Assembly: GCF_012034935.1 (NCBI RefSeq)
Contig: NZ_JAATEN010000013.1
Coordinates: 1 to 64,000 of the forward strand
Length of the DNA: 64,000 bases
Source of the DNA: Streptomyces zingiberis
GTDB lineage: Bacteria > Actinomycetota > Actinomycetes > Streptomycetales > Streptomycetaceae
Reading direction: 5' to 3'
Shown: positions 51,318-60,124 of the stretch, one piece after another
How the letters are laid out: the number at the start of each line of letters is the position of its first letter
How positions within the stretch are numbered: position 1 is the first letter of the stretch
The notes under the pieces: model-generated
What the model was told of the DNA's origin: nothing
The model's input: only the letters and a program-made list of their open reading frames with translations
Databases searched by the model: none
Position numbers and translations under genes: made by a program

Positions 51318-53828
51318 ATGGCACTGCGCGCACGTACGCCTGAGAGACCGGGGCGGAGGGCGGGCCGTGTGCCCCAGCCGGGTTCGCTCCGGATGATTCT
51401 GCTGGTGCTGGCCGTCATCCCCAGCCTGGCACTGGCCGCCCTGTGGGGCGTCAGCACCGCTCAGCTCGTCACCGACTGGCGGTTGCAGGACCGCCACGCG
51501 GCGCTCGCCGAGCGCGGGATCGCGCTGGCCGCGGACCTGAACACCGCCTTCCAGGACGAGCGGCGGCTCACCAGCGCGGTGCTGACCGACGGCTCCGCCT
51601 CCCTGACCGCCCTGCGCGAGCAGCGCAACCGCACCGACGCGGCGGTACGCGCCTTCCGCGCGGGCACGGCCGACGACACCTCCGGATTCCACACCGAACT
51701 CCGCGAGGCGCTCCACACCACCCGGACGGAGCTGCGGCAGCTCGGTGACATCCGGGACGCCGTGGACGACCGGACCGCCACCGCCGTCGTGGGCTTCGAC
51801 TCCTACACCGAGGCGATCGACCGCAACCTCCGGCTGGTGGAGGCGCTCGGCAACGTGGACGGCGGCGACGTGAGCGTCCAGGCCCGGCCGCTGACCGACC
51901 TGATGTGGGTCGACGAGATGATCTCCCGGGAGGACGCGGTCCTGGCCCACGCCTGGGGGTCGGACCACATCGACAACGCCGAGCGGTCCCGCGTCGCGGA
52001 GTGGATCGGGGTGCAGCAGTACCTCATCGCCGACCGGATCGAGGCGCATCTGCCATCGGCGGACATCGAGCGCTTCCAGCGCCTCACGGTGCAGGACTCC
52101 TGGCGTACCAAGATCGTGATGGAGCAGACGCTGCTCCAGGGCCCGGTCGCCGACATCTCCACGCTGCCCCGCGACGCCGCCCAGTGGCGGCTGGCCATGG
52201 ACGGGCTGAAGCCCGAGCTGCGCGGGCTGATCGACTCCCGGGCGGCGGACTTCAACACCGCCGCCGCCGACTCCACCCGGTCGCTGCTGCTGCGGATGCT
52301 CGCGGCGAGCTTCATCGGGCTCGGCGCGGTCGCCGTCGTCGTGGCGCTCAGCCTGTGGCTCACCGGCGCCCTGCGCAAGCGGATCCTCGCGCTGCGCGAC
52401 GAGGCGGCCCGGCTGGAGACGGAGCTGCCCGAGGTCGTGGCGCGGCTGCAACGCGGCGAGGACGTGGACGTGGACTCCGAGGTGCGCGAGGTACCGCACG
52501 GCAACGACGAACTGGGGCAGCTGGGGCAGGCGCTCAACCTCGCGCGCCGCAGCGCCGTCGAGACCGCCGTACGGGAGACCGAGCAGCACCGCGGCTTCGA
52601 ACGGCTGCTCCAGCGCATCGCCCGCCGTACCCAGCTCCTCATCGGCCTCCAGCTGAAGAAGCTGGACGAGATGGAGCGGCGCCACGAGCAGCCGGACGTG
52701 CTGGAGGGCCTCTTCGACCTCGACCACCTCGCCGCCCGGCTCCGCCGCTACGAGGAGAACCTGGTGATCCTCGGCGGCGGCCAGCCGCAGCGCCGCTGGC
52801 GCAAGCCGGTGCCGCTGCTGGACGTGATGCGGTCCGCGCTGGGCGAGGTGCAGGACTACCGGCGCATCCAGATCGAGGTGCCGGGCTCGCCCTGGGTGTC
52901 CGGGCGCGCGGTCGGGCCGGTGACGCACATCGTGGCCGAGCTGATGGAGAACGCCACTGCCTTCTCCAAGCCGCCCAACCCCGTCGAGGCGCGGGCCGGC
53001 GTGGTCGGCAACGGGCTCGTGGTGGAGATCGAGGACCGCGGCCTGGGCATGGACCGGGACGAGTACGAGCGGCTCAACCGGATGATGGCCGACCCACCGC
53101 GGGTGGACATGCTCTCCCGCGCCGAGGACGCCCGGCTCGGCCTCTACGTCGTCGCCCGGCTCGCCACCGGGCTCGGCCTGACCGTGGAGTTCCGGCCCTC
53201 CGTCTTCGGTGGCACCCGGGTGATCGTGATGATCCCCGCCGAGCTGGTCGCGGACGGGCCCGGGCCCCAGGAGGCGGAGGCCCCGGCGCGGGCCGCCGCC
53301 CCGGAGCCGGCGGAGCGGATCGCCGGGCCCGCCGGGACGGCGGGACCGGGCGGGCCGGGCGAGCCGTCCGCCGGGGAGGCGCGGTCGGAACTGCCGCGCC
53401 GCTCCCCCGGCCGGGCCGCGGCGTCCGTCCCGGGCGCGGCCACACCCGCCGGTGAGGACGGCGCCCGGGTGAACGGCGCCGCCCCGCCCCGGAACGGAAC
53501 GGCCGCCACGACCGTCACCGTGGAGGAGGACGGGACGGCGGGGGAGGGCGCCGGCGGCGCGGCCACCCCCCTCCCCCGGCGGGTCCGGCAGGCCAGCCTC
53601 ACCCCCGAACTGCGCCGGGAGCCCCGCCCGGCGTCCGGGGAGCGGGATGTCTCCGGCCCGGAACGGGCGCCCGAACCCGCCCGCTCCGGCGCGGCCGTGG
53701 GCGCCTTCCAGCGCCAGTCCCGCACCACCCGCACCCCTGACACCGACAGGCCGGCCCACCAGGGCACTCCCCCGGCCGAAGCAAGCACGCCGGGCACCGG
53801 CGGACGAACGAGGGAAGACCGAGAATGA
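51318..53828 (+). CDS. cvnA: Conservon sensor histidine kinase-like protein
   Basis: First gene of a four-gene conservon. The 836-residue protein has a membrane helix at about 26-47, an extracytoplasmic sensor domain of about 270 residues, a second helix at about 321-350, a HAMP-like linker and a HATPase domain with HIVAELMENATAFSKP at about 537-552 and EIEDRGLGM near 572. There is no classical H-box histidine motif visible, which is usual for conservon kinases. Residues about 640-836 are low-complexity Pro/Ala/Gly/Arg. ATG 51318 is used. It ends overlapping cvnB as ATGA. Confidence 0.92.
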   Translation: MALRARTPERPGRRAGRVPQPGSLRMILLVLAVIPSLALAALWGVSTAQLVTDWRLQDRHAALAERGIALAADLNTAFQDERRLTSAVLTDGSASLTALREQRNRTDAAVRAFRAGTADDTSGFHTELREALHTTRTELRQLGDIRDAVDDRTATAVVGFDSYTEAIDRNLRLVEALGNVDGGDVSVQARPLTDLMWVDEMISREDAVLAHAWGSDHIDNAERSRVAEWIGVQQYLIADRIEAHLPSADIERFQRLTVQDSWRTKIVMEQTLLQGPVADISTLPRDAAQWRLAMDGLKPELRGLIDSRAADFNTAAADSTRSLLLRMLAASFIGLGAVAVVVALSLWLTGALRKRILALRDEAARLETELPEVVARLQRGEDVDVDSEVREVPHGNDELGQLGQALNLARRSAVETAVRETEQHRGFERLLQRIARRTQLLIGLQLKKLDEMERRHEQPDVLEGLFDLDHLAARLRRYEENLVILGGGQPQRRWRKPVPLLDVMRSALGEVQDYRRIQIEVPGSPWVSGRAVGPVTHIVAELMENATAFSKPPNPVEARAGVVGNGLVVEIEDRGLGMDRDEYERLNRMMADPPRVDMLSRAEDARLGLYVVARLATGLGLTVEFRPSVFGGTRVIVMIPAELVADGPGPQEAEAPARAAAPEPAERIAGPAGTAGPGGPGEPSAGEARSELPRRSPGRAAASVPGAATPAGEDGARVNGAAPPRNGTAATTVTVEEDGTAGEGAGGAATPLPRRVRQASLTPELRREPRPASGERDVSGPERAPEPARSGAAVGAFQRQSRTTRTPDTDRPAHQGTPPAEASTPGTGGRTREDRE

Positions 53829-54256
53829 ACCAGCGCACCACCGCGACGGACCGGGATCTGGACTGGCTGCTCGACGGCCTCGTCGAACAGGTGGCGGGCA
53901 CCTTGCACGCCGTCATCCTGTCCGACGACGGCATGGTCGTCAGCCAGTCCGGGACCATCGAGCGCACCGACGCGGAGCGGCTGGCCGCGGTGGCCACGGG
54001 CCAGCAGAGCCTCGCCCGCGGCATCGACGAACTGTTCGACGGCGGCACGGTACGCCAGATCATCGTGGAACTGGCGGACCTGTGGCTGTTCGTCATATCC
54101 GCCGGCAAGGGGACGCATCTGGCGGTGGTCGCCTCCCAGGAGGTCGACGCCGAGGTGATGTCCGTGGCGATGTACACCCTCGTCCAGCAGGTCGGGAAGA
54201 AGCTCGGCACGGAACCGCGCGCCGATTCCTCCGGTGACGGAGGGAGAGCTGGTTGA
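53825..54256 (+). CDS. cvnB: Conservon roadblock/LC7 protein
   Basis: A 143-residue protein of the roadblock/LC7 fold (LDWLLDGLVEQVAGTLHAVILSDDGMVVS, then VELADLWLFVISAGKGTHLAVVAS). Such proteins bind the small GTPase of the same operon. ATG 53825 overlaps the kinase stop by 4 bases; its end overlaps the next start by 4 bases. Confidence 0.94.
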   Translation: MNQRTTATDRDLDWLLDGLVEQVAGTLHAVILSDDGMVVSQSGTIERTDAERLAAVATGQQSLARGIDELFDGGTVRQIIVELADLWLFVISAGKGTHLAVVASQEVDAEVMSVAMYTLVQQVGKKLGTEPRADSSGDGGRAG

Positions 54257-54639
54257 GCCATTGGACCGAGGGACTGGAACCGGGCGACGAGGACCGCTCC
54301 CTCGTCCGGCCGTACGCGATCACCCGCGGACGCACCGCCCCGGAGCGGGACGATCTCCGGCTGATCACCATGGTCGTCACCGTGGACGAGCACGGTGAGA
54401 AGACCGCGGCGCGCGGCCTGGAACCCGAGCACCGCGCGATTCTGGAGCAGTGCCGGGAGCCGTCGGCGATCGCGGAGATCGCGGCGACCCTGAATCTTCC
54501 GGTCTCGGTGACCAAGATCCTTGTCGGGGACCTGATCACGCAGGGCAGGGTGGCCGTACGGCCGCCGCCCACGGCGCGGCAGGCCGGACTGAACACGACT
54601 CTTCTGCAGGCGGTGAGGGATGGGCTGGAGAAACTCTGA
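54253..54639 (+). CDS. cvnC: Conservon DUF742 protein
   Basis: A 128-residue DUF742 protein with a short winged-helix-like core (EHRAILEQCREPSAIAEIAATLNLPVSVTKILVGDLITQGRVAV). The TTG start at 54253 overlaps the cvnB stop as TTGA and has GGAGGG upstream. The family is thought to contact the kinase or GTPase; no catalytic residues are apparent. Confidence 0.93.
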   Translation: MSHWTEGLEPGDEDRSLVRPYAITRGRTAPERDDLRLITMVVTVDEHGEKTAARGLEPEHRAILEQCREPSAIAEIAATLNLPVSVTKILVGDLITQGRVAVRPPPTARQAGLNTTLLQAVRDGLEKL

Positions 54640-55240
54640 CCAGGACGCGCGTCCGGAGCGCGGCCGGTCGGCCCCCGCGGCCGTGAAGTTCCTCGTCGCC
54701 GGTGGATTCGGCGTCGGGAAGACGACTCTGGTCGGCGCGGTCAGCGAGGTGGCGCCCGTCCGGACCGAGGAGTACCTGACACAGGCCAGCGCCGGCGTGG
54801 ACGTGATCGAAGGGCTGGCGGAGAAGAGCACCACCACGGTGGCGCTGGACTTCGGCCGGATCTCCATCAGCGCCGAGCTGGTGGTGTACCTGTTCGGCAC
54901 ACCGGGCCAGGAACGTTTCTGGTTCATGTGGAACGACCTGGTGAACGGGGCGCTGGGGGCGATCGTCCTGGTCGACACCCGGCGGCTGGAGGTGAGCTTC
55001 GCCTCCATCGACTTCTTCGAGAACCGGGGCGTGCCGTTCGTGGTGGGCGTCAACTGCTTCCACGGGGAGTGCGACCGGACCGCGGAGGAGGTGCGGGAGG
55101 CCCTGGACCTCGACCCGGACGTGCCCCTGTTGCTCGGTGACGTACGGCGGCCGGAGGTGGGGCGGGGCCTGATGCTCGCCCTGGTCGACCGGCTGATGGC
55201 ACAGGCACCGCCGGACGACACCCCGGTGGGCGTGGGCTGA
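54620..55240 (+). CDS. cvnD: Conservon small GTPase
   Basis: A 206-residue Ras-like/MglA-like GTPase. P-loop GGFGVGKTT at residues 28-36 and GTPGQ at 93-97 (the usual DxxG replaced by GTPG, as in this family). The base-recognition NKxD site reads NCFHGE. The start lies 20 bases inside the DUF742 gene. No cytochrome P450 gene follows, unlike some conservons. Confidence 0.94.
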   Translation: MGWRNSDQDARPERGRSAPAAVKFLVAGGFGVGKTTLVGAVSEVAPVRTEEYLTQASAGVDVIEGLAEKSTTTVALDFGRISISAELVVYLFGTPGQERFWFMWNDLVNGALGAIVLVDTRRLEVSFASIDFFENRGVPFVVGVNCFHGECDRTAEEVREALDLDPDVPLLLGDVRRPEVGRGLMLALVDRLMAQAPPDDTPVGVG

Positions 55241-55351
55241 CGCGCGGTTCCGGCGGCGGGACGGCGGAACTCCGGGTCCCCGGGGGCCCCGCCGGACCGT
55301 CCGCCGGGCGCGTGCCCCGGCGGGCCCCCACCCGGGGTGCCCGCCGGCCCC

Positions 55352-55387
55352 GCCGGACCGGATGTCCCTGCCGGACCGGACGTCCCT
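55352..55387. repeat. Two tandem 18-bp units
   Basis: GCCGGACCGGATGTCCCT and GCCGGACCGGACGTCCCT lie directly end to end (55352-55369, 55370-55387), differing at one base. Confidence 0.8.
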
Positions 55388-55854
55388 GCATGCCGGGGCC
55401 GCCGGGGCATCCGCCGGGTGCGGTGGGCGCACCCGGTGTGCCCCGGGGGCACCGGGCACACGACGACCCGGCATCCACGGCCCCTCCGGGCGGTCCCCGC
55501 CGTCACCCCGCCCCGGAGTCGCGGCGCCCGAGCCGGGCCTCCGGGGCGGGGGTTCACCCCGCACCCGCGCCCGTCACTCCGCGCCGGCGGGGTGAGCGGA
55601 GCGCGGCATCACCGCGGAGGAGCGGGAACCGCCCCGGATGCGGGCCCGTCTCCGCCTCGGGATCGCCACCGGCGGCCGTCCGACACCTCCGGAGCCCGGC
55701 GGGCGGGGCCCCGGCCGCGCCCTCCCCTCCCGGCCCCCGGGCACAGTGGACGCGCGGGGCGGGAGGCCCGGAAGGGAGTCTCCGGGGGCAACCTCCGCAC
55801 CCGAGCACCTGTTCGCGAGGACAGAGACATCCGCCCTTCGGAAGGCGCGCCATT

Positions 55855-55864
55855 GAAGCGCTTC
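55855..55864. promoter_or_regulatory. LacI-type operator 1 (upstream of lacI promoter)
   Basis: Core palindrome GAAGCGCTTC. It lies 22 bases upstream of the -35 of the lacI promoter. The central CG and flanking AAG/CTT are typical of LacI-family sites. Confidence 0.8.
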
Positions 55865-55886
55865 GACAGCACCACGGCAACCCCTC

Positions 55887-55915
55887 TGGACAGGTCGGGG
55901 AGGCGGGTCTACTGT
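55887..55915 (+). promoter_or_regulatory. Candidate lacI promoter
   Basis: TGGACA (55887-55892), 17-base spacer, TACTGT (55910-55915). A start near 55922 gives a leader of about 140 bases. Confidence 0.55.
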
Positions 55916-55954
55916 CGTCACACGGTCCCGGGAGAGGGCGTGCAGGCCCCCGTC

Positions 55955-55964
55955 GAAGCGCTTC
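55955..55964. promoter_or_regulatory. LacI-type operator 2 (downstream of lacI promoter)
   Basis: Core GAAGCGCTTC within GTCGAAGCGCTTCAC, exactly 100 bp from operator 1 and about 35 bases after the predicted start site, where a bound repressor would block transcription. Confidence 0.8.
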
Positions 55965-56061
55965 ACCACCACCCGGGCCCGCCGTCCGGGCGCCCGTTCG
56001 CCGGGCCGCCAGGCCACCGGGCCGGCCCGCGTACGCCCCTCCTGCCGCTGGGAGACTCTGC

Positions 56062-57075
56062 ATGGTCACTCTCGCCGAGGTCGCCCGGCACGCCGGCGTC
56101 TCCGCCAGCACCGTGAGTTACGTCATCAGCGGCAAGCGCTCCATCTCCGCCACCACCCGGGACCGCGTCGAACGCAGTATCCAGGAACTGGGCTACCACC
56201 CCAACGCGGGTGCGCGGGCGCTCGCCAGCAGCCGGTCGAACATCATCGCCCTGATGATGCCGCTGCGCACCGACATGTACGTCCCGGTGATGATGGAGAT
56301 CGCCATCGCCATCGCCACCACCGCCCGCGGCCACGGTTACGACGTTCTGCTGCTGACCGGCGAGGAGGACCCCGCCGCGGTGCGCCGGGTGGCCGGCAGC
56401 GGTCTCGCCGACGCCATGATCCTGATGGACGTCGAACTCCTCGACGCGCGGCTCCCTCTGCTGCGCGAGACCGGCCGGCCGGCCGTGCTGATCGGGCTCC
56501 CCGCCGACACCACCGGCCTCACCTGCGTCGACCTCGACTTCGCCGCGACGGGCGCGCTCTGCGCCGAGCACCTGGCGGAGCTGGGCCACCGGGAGATCGC
56601 CGTCATCGGCGAGGCCGCGGCCGTGTACGAGCGCCACACCGGCTTCGCCGAGCGGACCATGGACGGGTTGCGCCGCCGCGCCCGGGAGCTGGGGCTGCGC
56701 CTGCTGCACCGCCCCTGCGAGGGCAGCTACGCCTCGATCGCCGGCACCCTCGCCCGCGTCTTCGACGAACGCCCCGGTACCACCGGCCTCGTGGTGCAGA
56801 ACGAGAACGCGGTCGACCCGCTGCTCAGCCTCCTGCGCCAGCAGGGCCGGGCGGTGCCGGAGGATGTCTCGGTGGTGGCGGTCTGCCCGGAGCAGGTCGC
56901 CGTTCAGGCGTCCGTACCGCTCACCTCCGTCGCCATCCCGGCACAGGAGATGGGGCGGCGCGCGGTGGACCTCGTGGTGGAGAGGCTGGCGGGCCGCGGC
57001 TTGCCGCACGTCACCCTGCTCCCGCCCGAACTCGCCGTGCGCGCCAGCTCCGGCCCGGCCCCGGCCGGCGGCTGA
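56062..57075 (+). CDS. LacI-family transcriptional regulator
   Basis: A 337-residue repressor-type protein. The helix-turn-helix and hinge occupy residues 3-56 (TLAEVARHAGVSASTVSYVI, then ARALASSRSN), followed by a periplasmic-binding-protein-like effector domain (LMMPLRTDMY... to the C-terminus) suited to a sugar or oligosaccharide. ATG 56062 has GGGAG 8 bases upstream. It very likely binds the four GAAGCGCTTC operators, two of them at its own promoter. The effector is unknown; the neighbouring enzymes suggest a product of beta-glucan, xyloglucan or xylan breakdown. Confidence 0.94.
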   Translation: MVTLAEVARHAGVSASTVSYVISGKRSISATTRDRVERSIQELGYHPNAGARALASSRSNIIALMMPLRTDMYVPVMMEIAIAIATTARGHGYDVLLLTGEEDPAAVRRVAGSGLADAMILMDVELLDARLPLLRETGRPAVLIGLPADTTGLTCVDLDFAATGALCAEHLAELGHREIAVIGEAAAVYERHTGFAERTMDGLRRRARELGLRLLHRPCEGSYASIAGTLARVFDERPGTTGLVVQNENAVDPLLSLLRQQGRAVPEDVSVVAVCPEQVAVQASVPLTSVAIPAQEMGRRAVDLVVERLAGRGLPHVTLLPPELAVRASSGPAPAGG

Positions 57076-57126
57076 GCGGAGCGGTTCCGCCCGTCCCCCG
57101 CCCGCCCCCGCCCGTACCGGCGGGAG

Positions 57127-57168
57127 GCGGGCCGGGCACCGGAGGAGCGCTCCCGGTACCCGGCCCGC
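57127..57168. terminator. Terminator between lacI and GH12
   Basis: 16-base arms with one mismatch (57127-57142 with 57153-57168) between convergent genes. The loop is itself a palindrome, AGGAGCGCTC. Confidence 0.65.
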
Positions 57169-57204
57169 CGGCCCCGCCGGGCGGGGAACGGCCCGCGGCC
57201 GGCC

Positions 57205-57903
57205 TCAGCCGCCCGACACGGAGAAGCTGTTGGTGCGGAAGTTCAGGCCGCCGGCCGAGGAGGTGATCTCGTAGCCGAACTGGACGTCACCGATGACCTC
57301 GTCACCGATCCATCCCTTGGTGTTCTTCAGCCAGTCGAGGATCGGCTTGATGTTGATCGTGCCGGAGGTGGAGTTCCCGGTGCGGAGGAACGAGTAGACG
57401 TTGTTGTGGCCGTTGCTGCCCCGGTGGACGTTCCAGGTGTGGCCGCCGAGGGAGACGGTGTCCTGGCGGGCGCCGATGGGACCGACGGGACCGGTCTGGT
57501 TGACCCAGAGCATGATCTCGTGGTTGTACGCGGAGTCCCAGATGTCGTAGCTGGTGTTGTACGCGCCGGAGTTCGGGACGGTGACGTTGTAGGAGCTGGT
57601 CAGCGAGGAGATCTGGCTGATCCGCTTGTTCACCACCTTCTTGGCGTTGGGGTAGGACTTCACCCCGCCGGTGTTGGGGTGGTTCGCGGTGACCCCCCAG
57701 TCGCTGGAGGAGTTCGCCCAGATGGTCTGCGAGCCCGCCCCCGAGCCCCAGATGTTGTTGTAGAGCGTGTAGCCGCCGGTGGACCAGGTGCCCCACTGGT
57801 CGGAGGTCTGCCAGACGGCGGCGTGGGCGGGGGCGGAGGCGAAGACGGTGAGCCCCGCCACGGCGGCGAGGGCGGTCAGGACGGATCTGCGGGTGTGGCG
57901 CAC
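57205..57903 (-). CDS. Secreted GH12 endoglucanase/xyloglucanase
   Basis: Glycoside hydrolase family 12 enzymes cut beta-1,4-glucans internally, and some prefer xyloglucan. The 232-residue protein has a signal peptide with a twin arginine (RRSVL) cleaving near AHA (about 28). The conserved YNNIWG is at 48-53, the nucleophile Glu129 in EIMLWVN, and the acid/base Glu212 in FGYEI. There is no carbohydrate-binding module, so the mature enzyme is a lone catalytic domain. GTG 57903 follows GGGAG. It lies 227 bases after the permease stop, beyond a strong hairpin, and no GAAGCGCTTC site is nearby. Confidence 0.94.
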   Translation of the reverse strand: MRHTRRSVLTALAAVAGLTVFASAPAHAAVWQTSDQWGTWSTGGYTLYNNIWGSGAGSQTIWANSSSDWGVTANHPNTGGVKSYPNAKKVVNKRISQISSLTSSYNVTVPNSGAYNTSYDIWDSAYNHEIMLWVNQTGPVGPIGARQDTVSLGGHTWNVHRGSNGHNNVYSFLRTGNSTSGTINIKPILDWLKNTKGWIGDEVIGDVQFGYEITSSAGGLNFRTNSFSVSGG

Positions 57904-58096
57904 GGTGTTCTCCCGTCAGGAGGTGGGGGGACTGGTGCGGTACGGGTCGTGCGGTGGGTGCGGGTGGTGCTCCCCGGTGCGCGGCACGGCGGCGCCGTGG
58001 CGGCCCAGGGGGATCTCCGCGGTGTCCTCGCGGCCGGCGGCCGGATCAGGCCCCCGCGGCGGACGGCGGAACGGGGCCGGCGGCGCCGGCTCCGCG

Positions 58097-58131
58097 ACCC
58101 GGCCCCGGCGAGGGGGGATCCGGGGCCGGGT
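58097..58131 (-). terminator. Hairpin between the permease and GH12 genes
   Basis: Perfect 12-bp stem (58097-58108 with 58120-58131), touching the permease stop codon. It could stabilise the upstream mRNA or reduce readthrough into the GH12 gene. Confidence 0.65.
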
Positions 58132-59108
58132 CAGCCCTTGACGGCACCGATGAGCATGCCCTTGGTGAAGTGCTTCTGGACGAACGGGTAGACGAGCACG
58201 ACGGGGACCAGCGCCAGCACCATCACCGCCATCTGCACGGCCAGCGAGGGCACCTGCTGGGTGGCGATCATCTGTGCCATGCCCTGCGGGGCCTGCTCCT
58301 TGATGACGAGCTGCCGCAGGATCATCTGGAGCGGCCACTTCGAGGCGTCGTTGAGGTAGATCATCGCGTTGAACCACTGGCTCCAGTAGCCGACGGCGTA
58401 GAAGAGGGAGATCACCGCGATGACCGCCTTGGAGAGCGGCATCACGATCCGGAGCAGGATCCGCCACTCCCCGGCGCCGTCGATCCGGGCGCTGTCGATG
58501 AGCTCCGGCGCGGTGTTCATGAAGAACGCGCGCAGCACCAGGATGTTGAAGACCGACACGACGCTCGGCAGGATCATCGACCAGTAACTGTCCTGCAAGC
58601 CGATACCGGTGACCAGCAAATACGTGGGGATGAGCCCGGCGCTGAAGAACATCGTCACGAGCAGGGTCAGCAGGATGGGCCGGTGCAGCAGCGATCCCGG
58701 CCGGGAGAGCCCGTAGGCGCACAGCACGGAGACGGCCATGCTGAGCGCCGTGCCGACCAGGGTGACCAGCAGGGAGACGATCACGGCCCGGGTGACGGTG
58801 CCGCCGCCGAGCAGTTCCTGGTAGGCGCGGAAGGTGATGGTCCGGGGGACGACCACCAGGCCGCCGGCCTCGGTGATGGTCCGCTGGTCGGAGAGGCTGG
58901 TGACGACCACCACCCACAGCGGCCCGAGGACCGCCAGGCAGATGACGCCGAGGGTGACGCCCTTGAGCCCCTGCCCCACCGGACCCGGCTCCTCCTCCCA
59001 GACGGGACGCCCGGGACGGCTCGTCCGGCGCGGCCCGGGGCGTCCGGGGGCCGGCGGTTCCGGCAGCGCGGTGACCCCGGGCAGCGGGGCGCTCGGCGCG
59101 GCGCTCAT
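58131..59108 (-). CDS. ABC sugar transporter permease (AraQ/YtcP type)
   Basis: A 325-residue inner-membrane permease of the CUT1 carbohydrate class. It has an unusual 45-residue Pro/Arg-rich N-terminus, six membrane helices and the EAA-like loop APELIDSARIDGAGEWRILLRIVMP at about 210-234. ATG 59108 overlaps the previous stop as ATGA. It forms a heterodimer with the product of the upstream gene. No ATPase gene is present in the window; Streptomyces importers of this class commonly share the MsiK ATPase encoded elsewhere. Confidence 0.95.
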   Translation of the reverse strand: MSAAPSAPLPGVTALPEPPAPGRPGPRRTSRPGRPVWEEEPGPVGQGLKGVTLGVICLAVLGPLWVVVVTSLSDQRTITEAGGLVVVPRTITFRAYQELLGGGTVTRAVIVSLLVTLVGTALSMAVSVLCAYGLSRPGSLLHRPILLTLLVTMFFSAGLIPTYLLVTGIGLQDSYWSMILPSVVSVFNILVLRAFFMNTAPELIDSARIDGAGEWRILLRIVMPLSKAVIAVISLFYAVGYWSQWFNAMIYLNDASKWPLQMILRQLVIKEQAPQGMAQMIATQQVPSLAVQMAVMVLALVPVVLVYPFVQKHFTKGMLIGAVKG

Positions 59109-60124
59109 CTGCGGTACACCCCCTGTTCGCCCAGGAGATGGGCGACCTTGTTGGCAAGAAGGACGAGGACGAGGCTGAAGACGCCCTTGATCAGACCGCC
59201 CGCGGCGGCGACGCCGTAGTCGCCGTTGGCGATGCCCACCCACCACACGTAGGTGTCGAACACCTCCGAGGCGCCCGGTCCGACGGCGTCCCGTTGCAGC
59301 AGGATCTGCTCGAATCCGACGGTGAGGGAGTCCCCGACGCGCAGCACCAGCAGCAGGGCGATGACCGGCCGCAGCGCGGGCAAGGTGACGTGCCACATCC
59401 GCCGCAGCCGCCCGGCGCCGTCGGCCGCGGCGGCCTCGTACAGCTCCGGGTTGACGGCGGCGAGCGCGGCGAGGAAGACGATGACGCCCCAGCCGGCGTC
59501 CTTCCAGACGAGCTGGGCGGTGACGAGGAACTTGAAGACCGCCGGGTCGGTCATCAGGTCGAAGCCCTCGTGGCCGCGTTCCCGCAGGAACTGGGAGAGC
59601 AGCCCCGCGCCGCCCAGCATCTGCTGGAACACGGTGACGACCAGCACCCACGAGAAGAAGTGCGGCAGGTACAGCACGCTCTGCACCGCGCCCCGCACGC
59701 GGTCGCTGAGCAGGCTGTTGAGCAGCAGCGCCAGCGCGATGGGGATGGGGAAGAAGAGTGTGAGCTGGAGGAAGGTGATGGCGAGGGTGTTGGCTGCGGC
59801 GTCCCAGAAGCGGCTGTCGGAGAAGAGCAGCGAGAAGTTCTCCGCCCCGGTCCACGGGCTGGCCCACAGCCCCGCGAGGAACGGGTCGTAGTCCTTGAAG
59901 GCGACCGTGGTCCAGATCAGCGGCACGTAGACGAACAGCCCCAGCAGGCCGACCGCGGGCACCGTCATCAGCAGCAGCGAGCGGTCGCGGCGGAGCCGGT
60001 GGCCCAGGCCGGAGCCGGCCGGACCGCCCGGGCGGGCGCCCGCGGCGGGCCCCGGCGCGCTCCCGGCTCCGCCGCCGGCGGCCGGGGGCGCCTCCTGGGC
60101 ACGGGGCCGTACGGTGCTGCTCAC
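59105..60124 (-). CDS. ABC sugar transporter permease (LplB type)
   Basis: A 339-residue permease with an N-terminal Ala/Pro/Gly-rich segment (1-45), then about six helices starting LLLMTVPAVGLLGLFVYVPLIW. The EAA loop reads NPELYEAAAADGAGRLRRMWHVTLP, near the C-terminal third. GTG 60124 overlaps the binding-protein stop as GTGA, so the importer is translated as a coupled unit. Confidence 0.95.
   Translation of the reverse strand: MSSTVRPRAQEAPPAAGGGAGSAPGPAAGARPGGPAGSGLGHRLRRDRSLLLMTVPAVGLLGLFVYVPLIWTTVAFKDYDPFLAGLWASPWTGAENFSLLFSDSRFWDAAANTLAITFLQLTLFFPIPIALALLLNSLLSDRVRGAVQSVLYLPHFFSWVLVVTVFQQMLGGAGLLSQFLRERGHEGFDLMTDPAVFKFLVTAQLVWKDAGWGVIVFLAALAAVNPELYEAAAADGAGRLRRMWHVTLPALRPVIALLLVLRVGDSLTVGFEQILLQRDAVGPGASEVFDTYVWWVGIANGDYGVAAAGGLIKGVFSLVLVLLANKVAHLLGEQGVYRR

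Larger units (their letters stand above)
55241..56061 (+). other. Non-coding region before lacI
   Basis: 821 bases. The first 600 are GC-rich with no supported gene and include an 18-bp tandem repeat. The last 210 bases hold two operators and a promoter. Short frames cross the region but none has a recognised family or good ribosome site. Confidence 0.45.

Noticed and set aside
57143..57152. GGAGCGCTCC-like palindrome between lacI and GH12 as a cellulose-regulator (CebR) site
   Set aside because: It lacks the outer bases of the known box and is the loop of a terminator between gene 3' ends, not a promoter.
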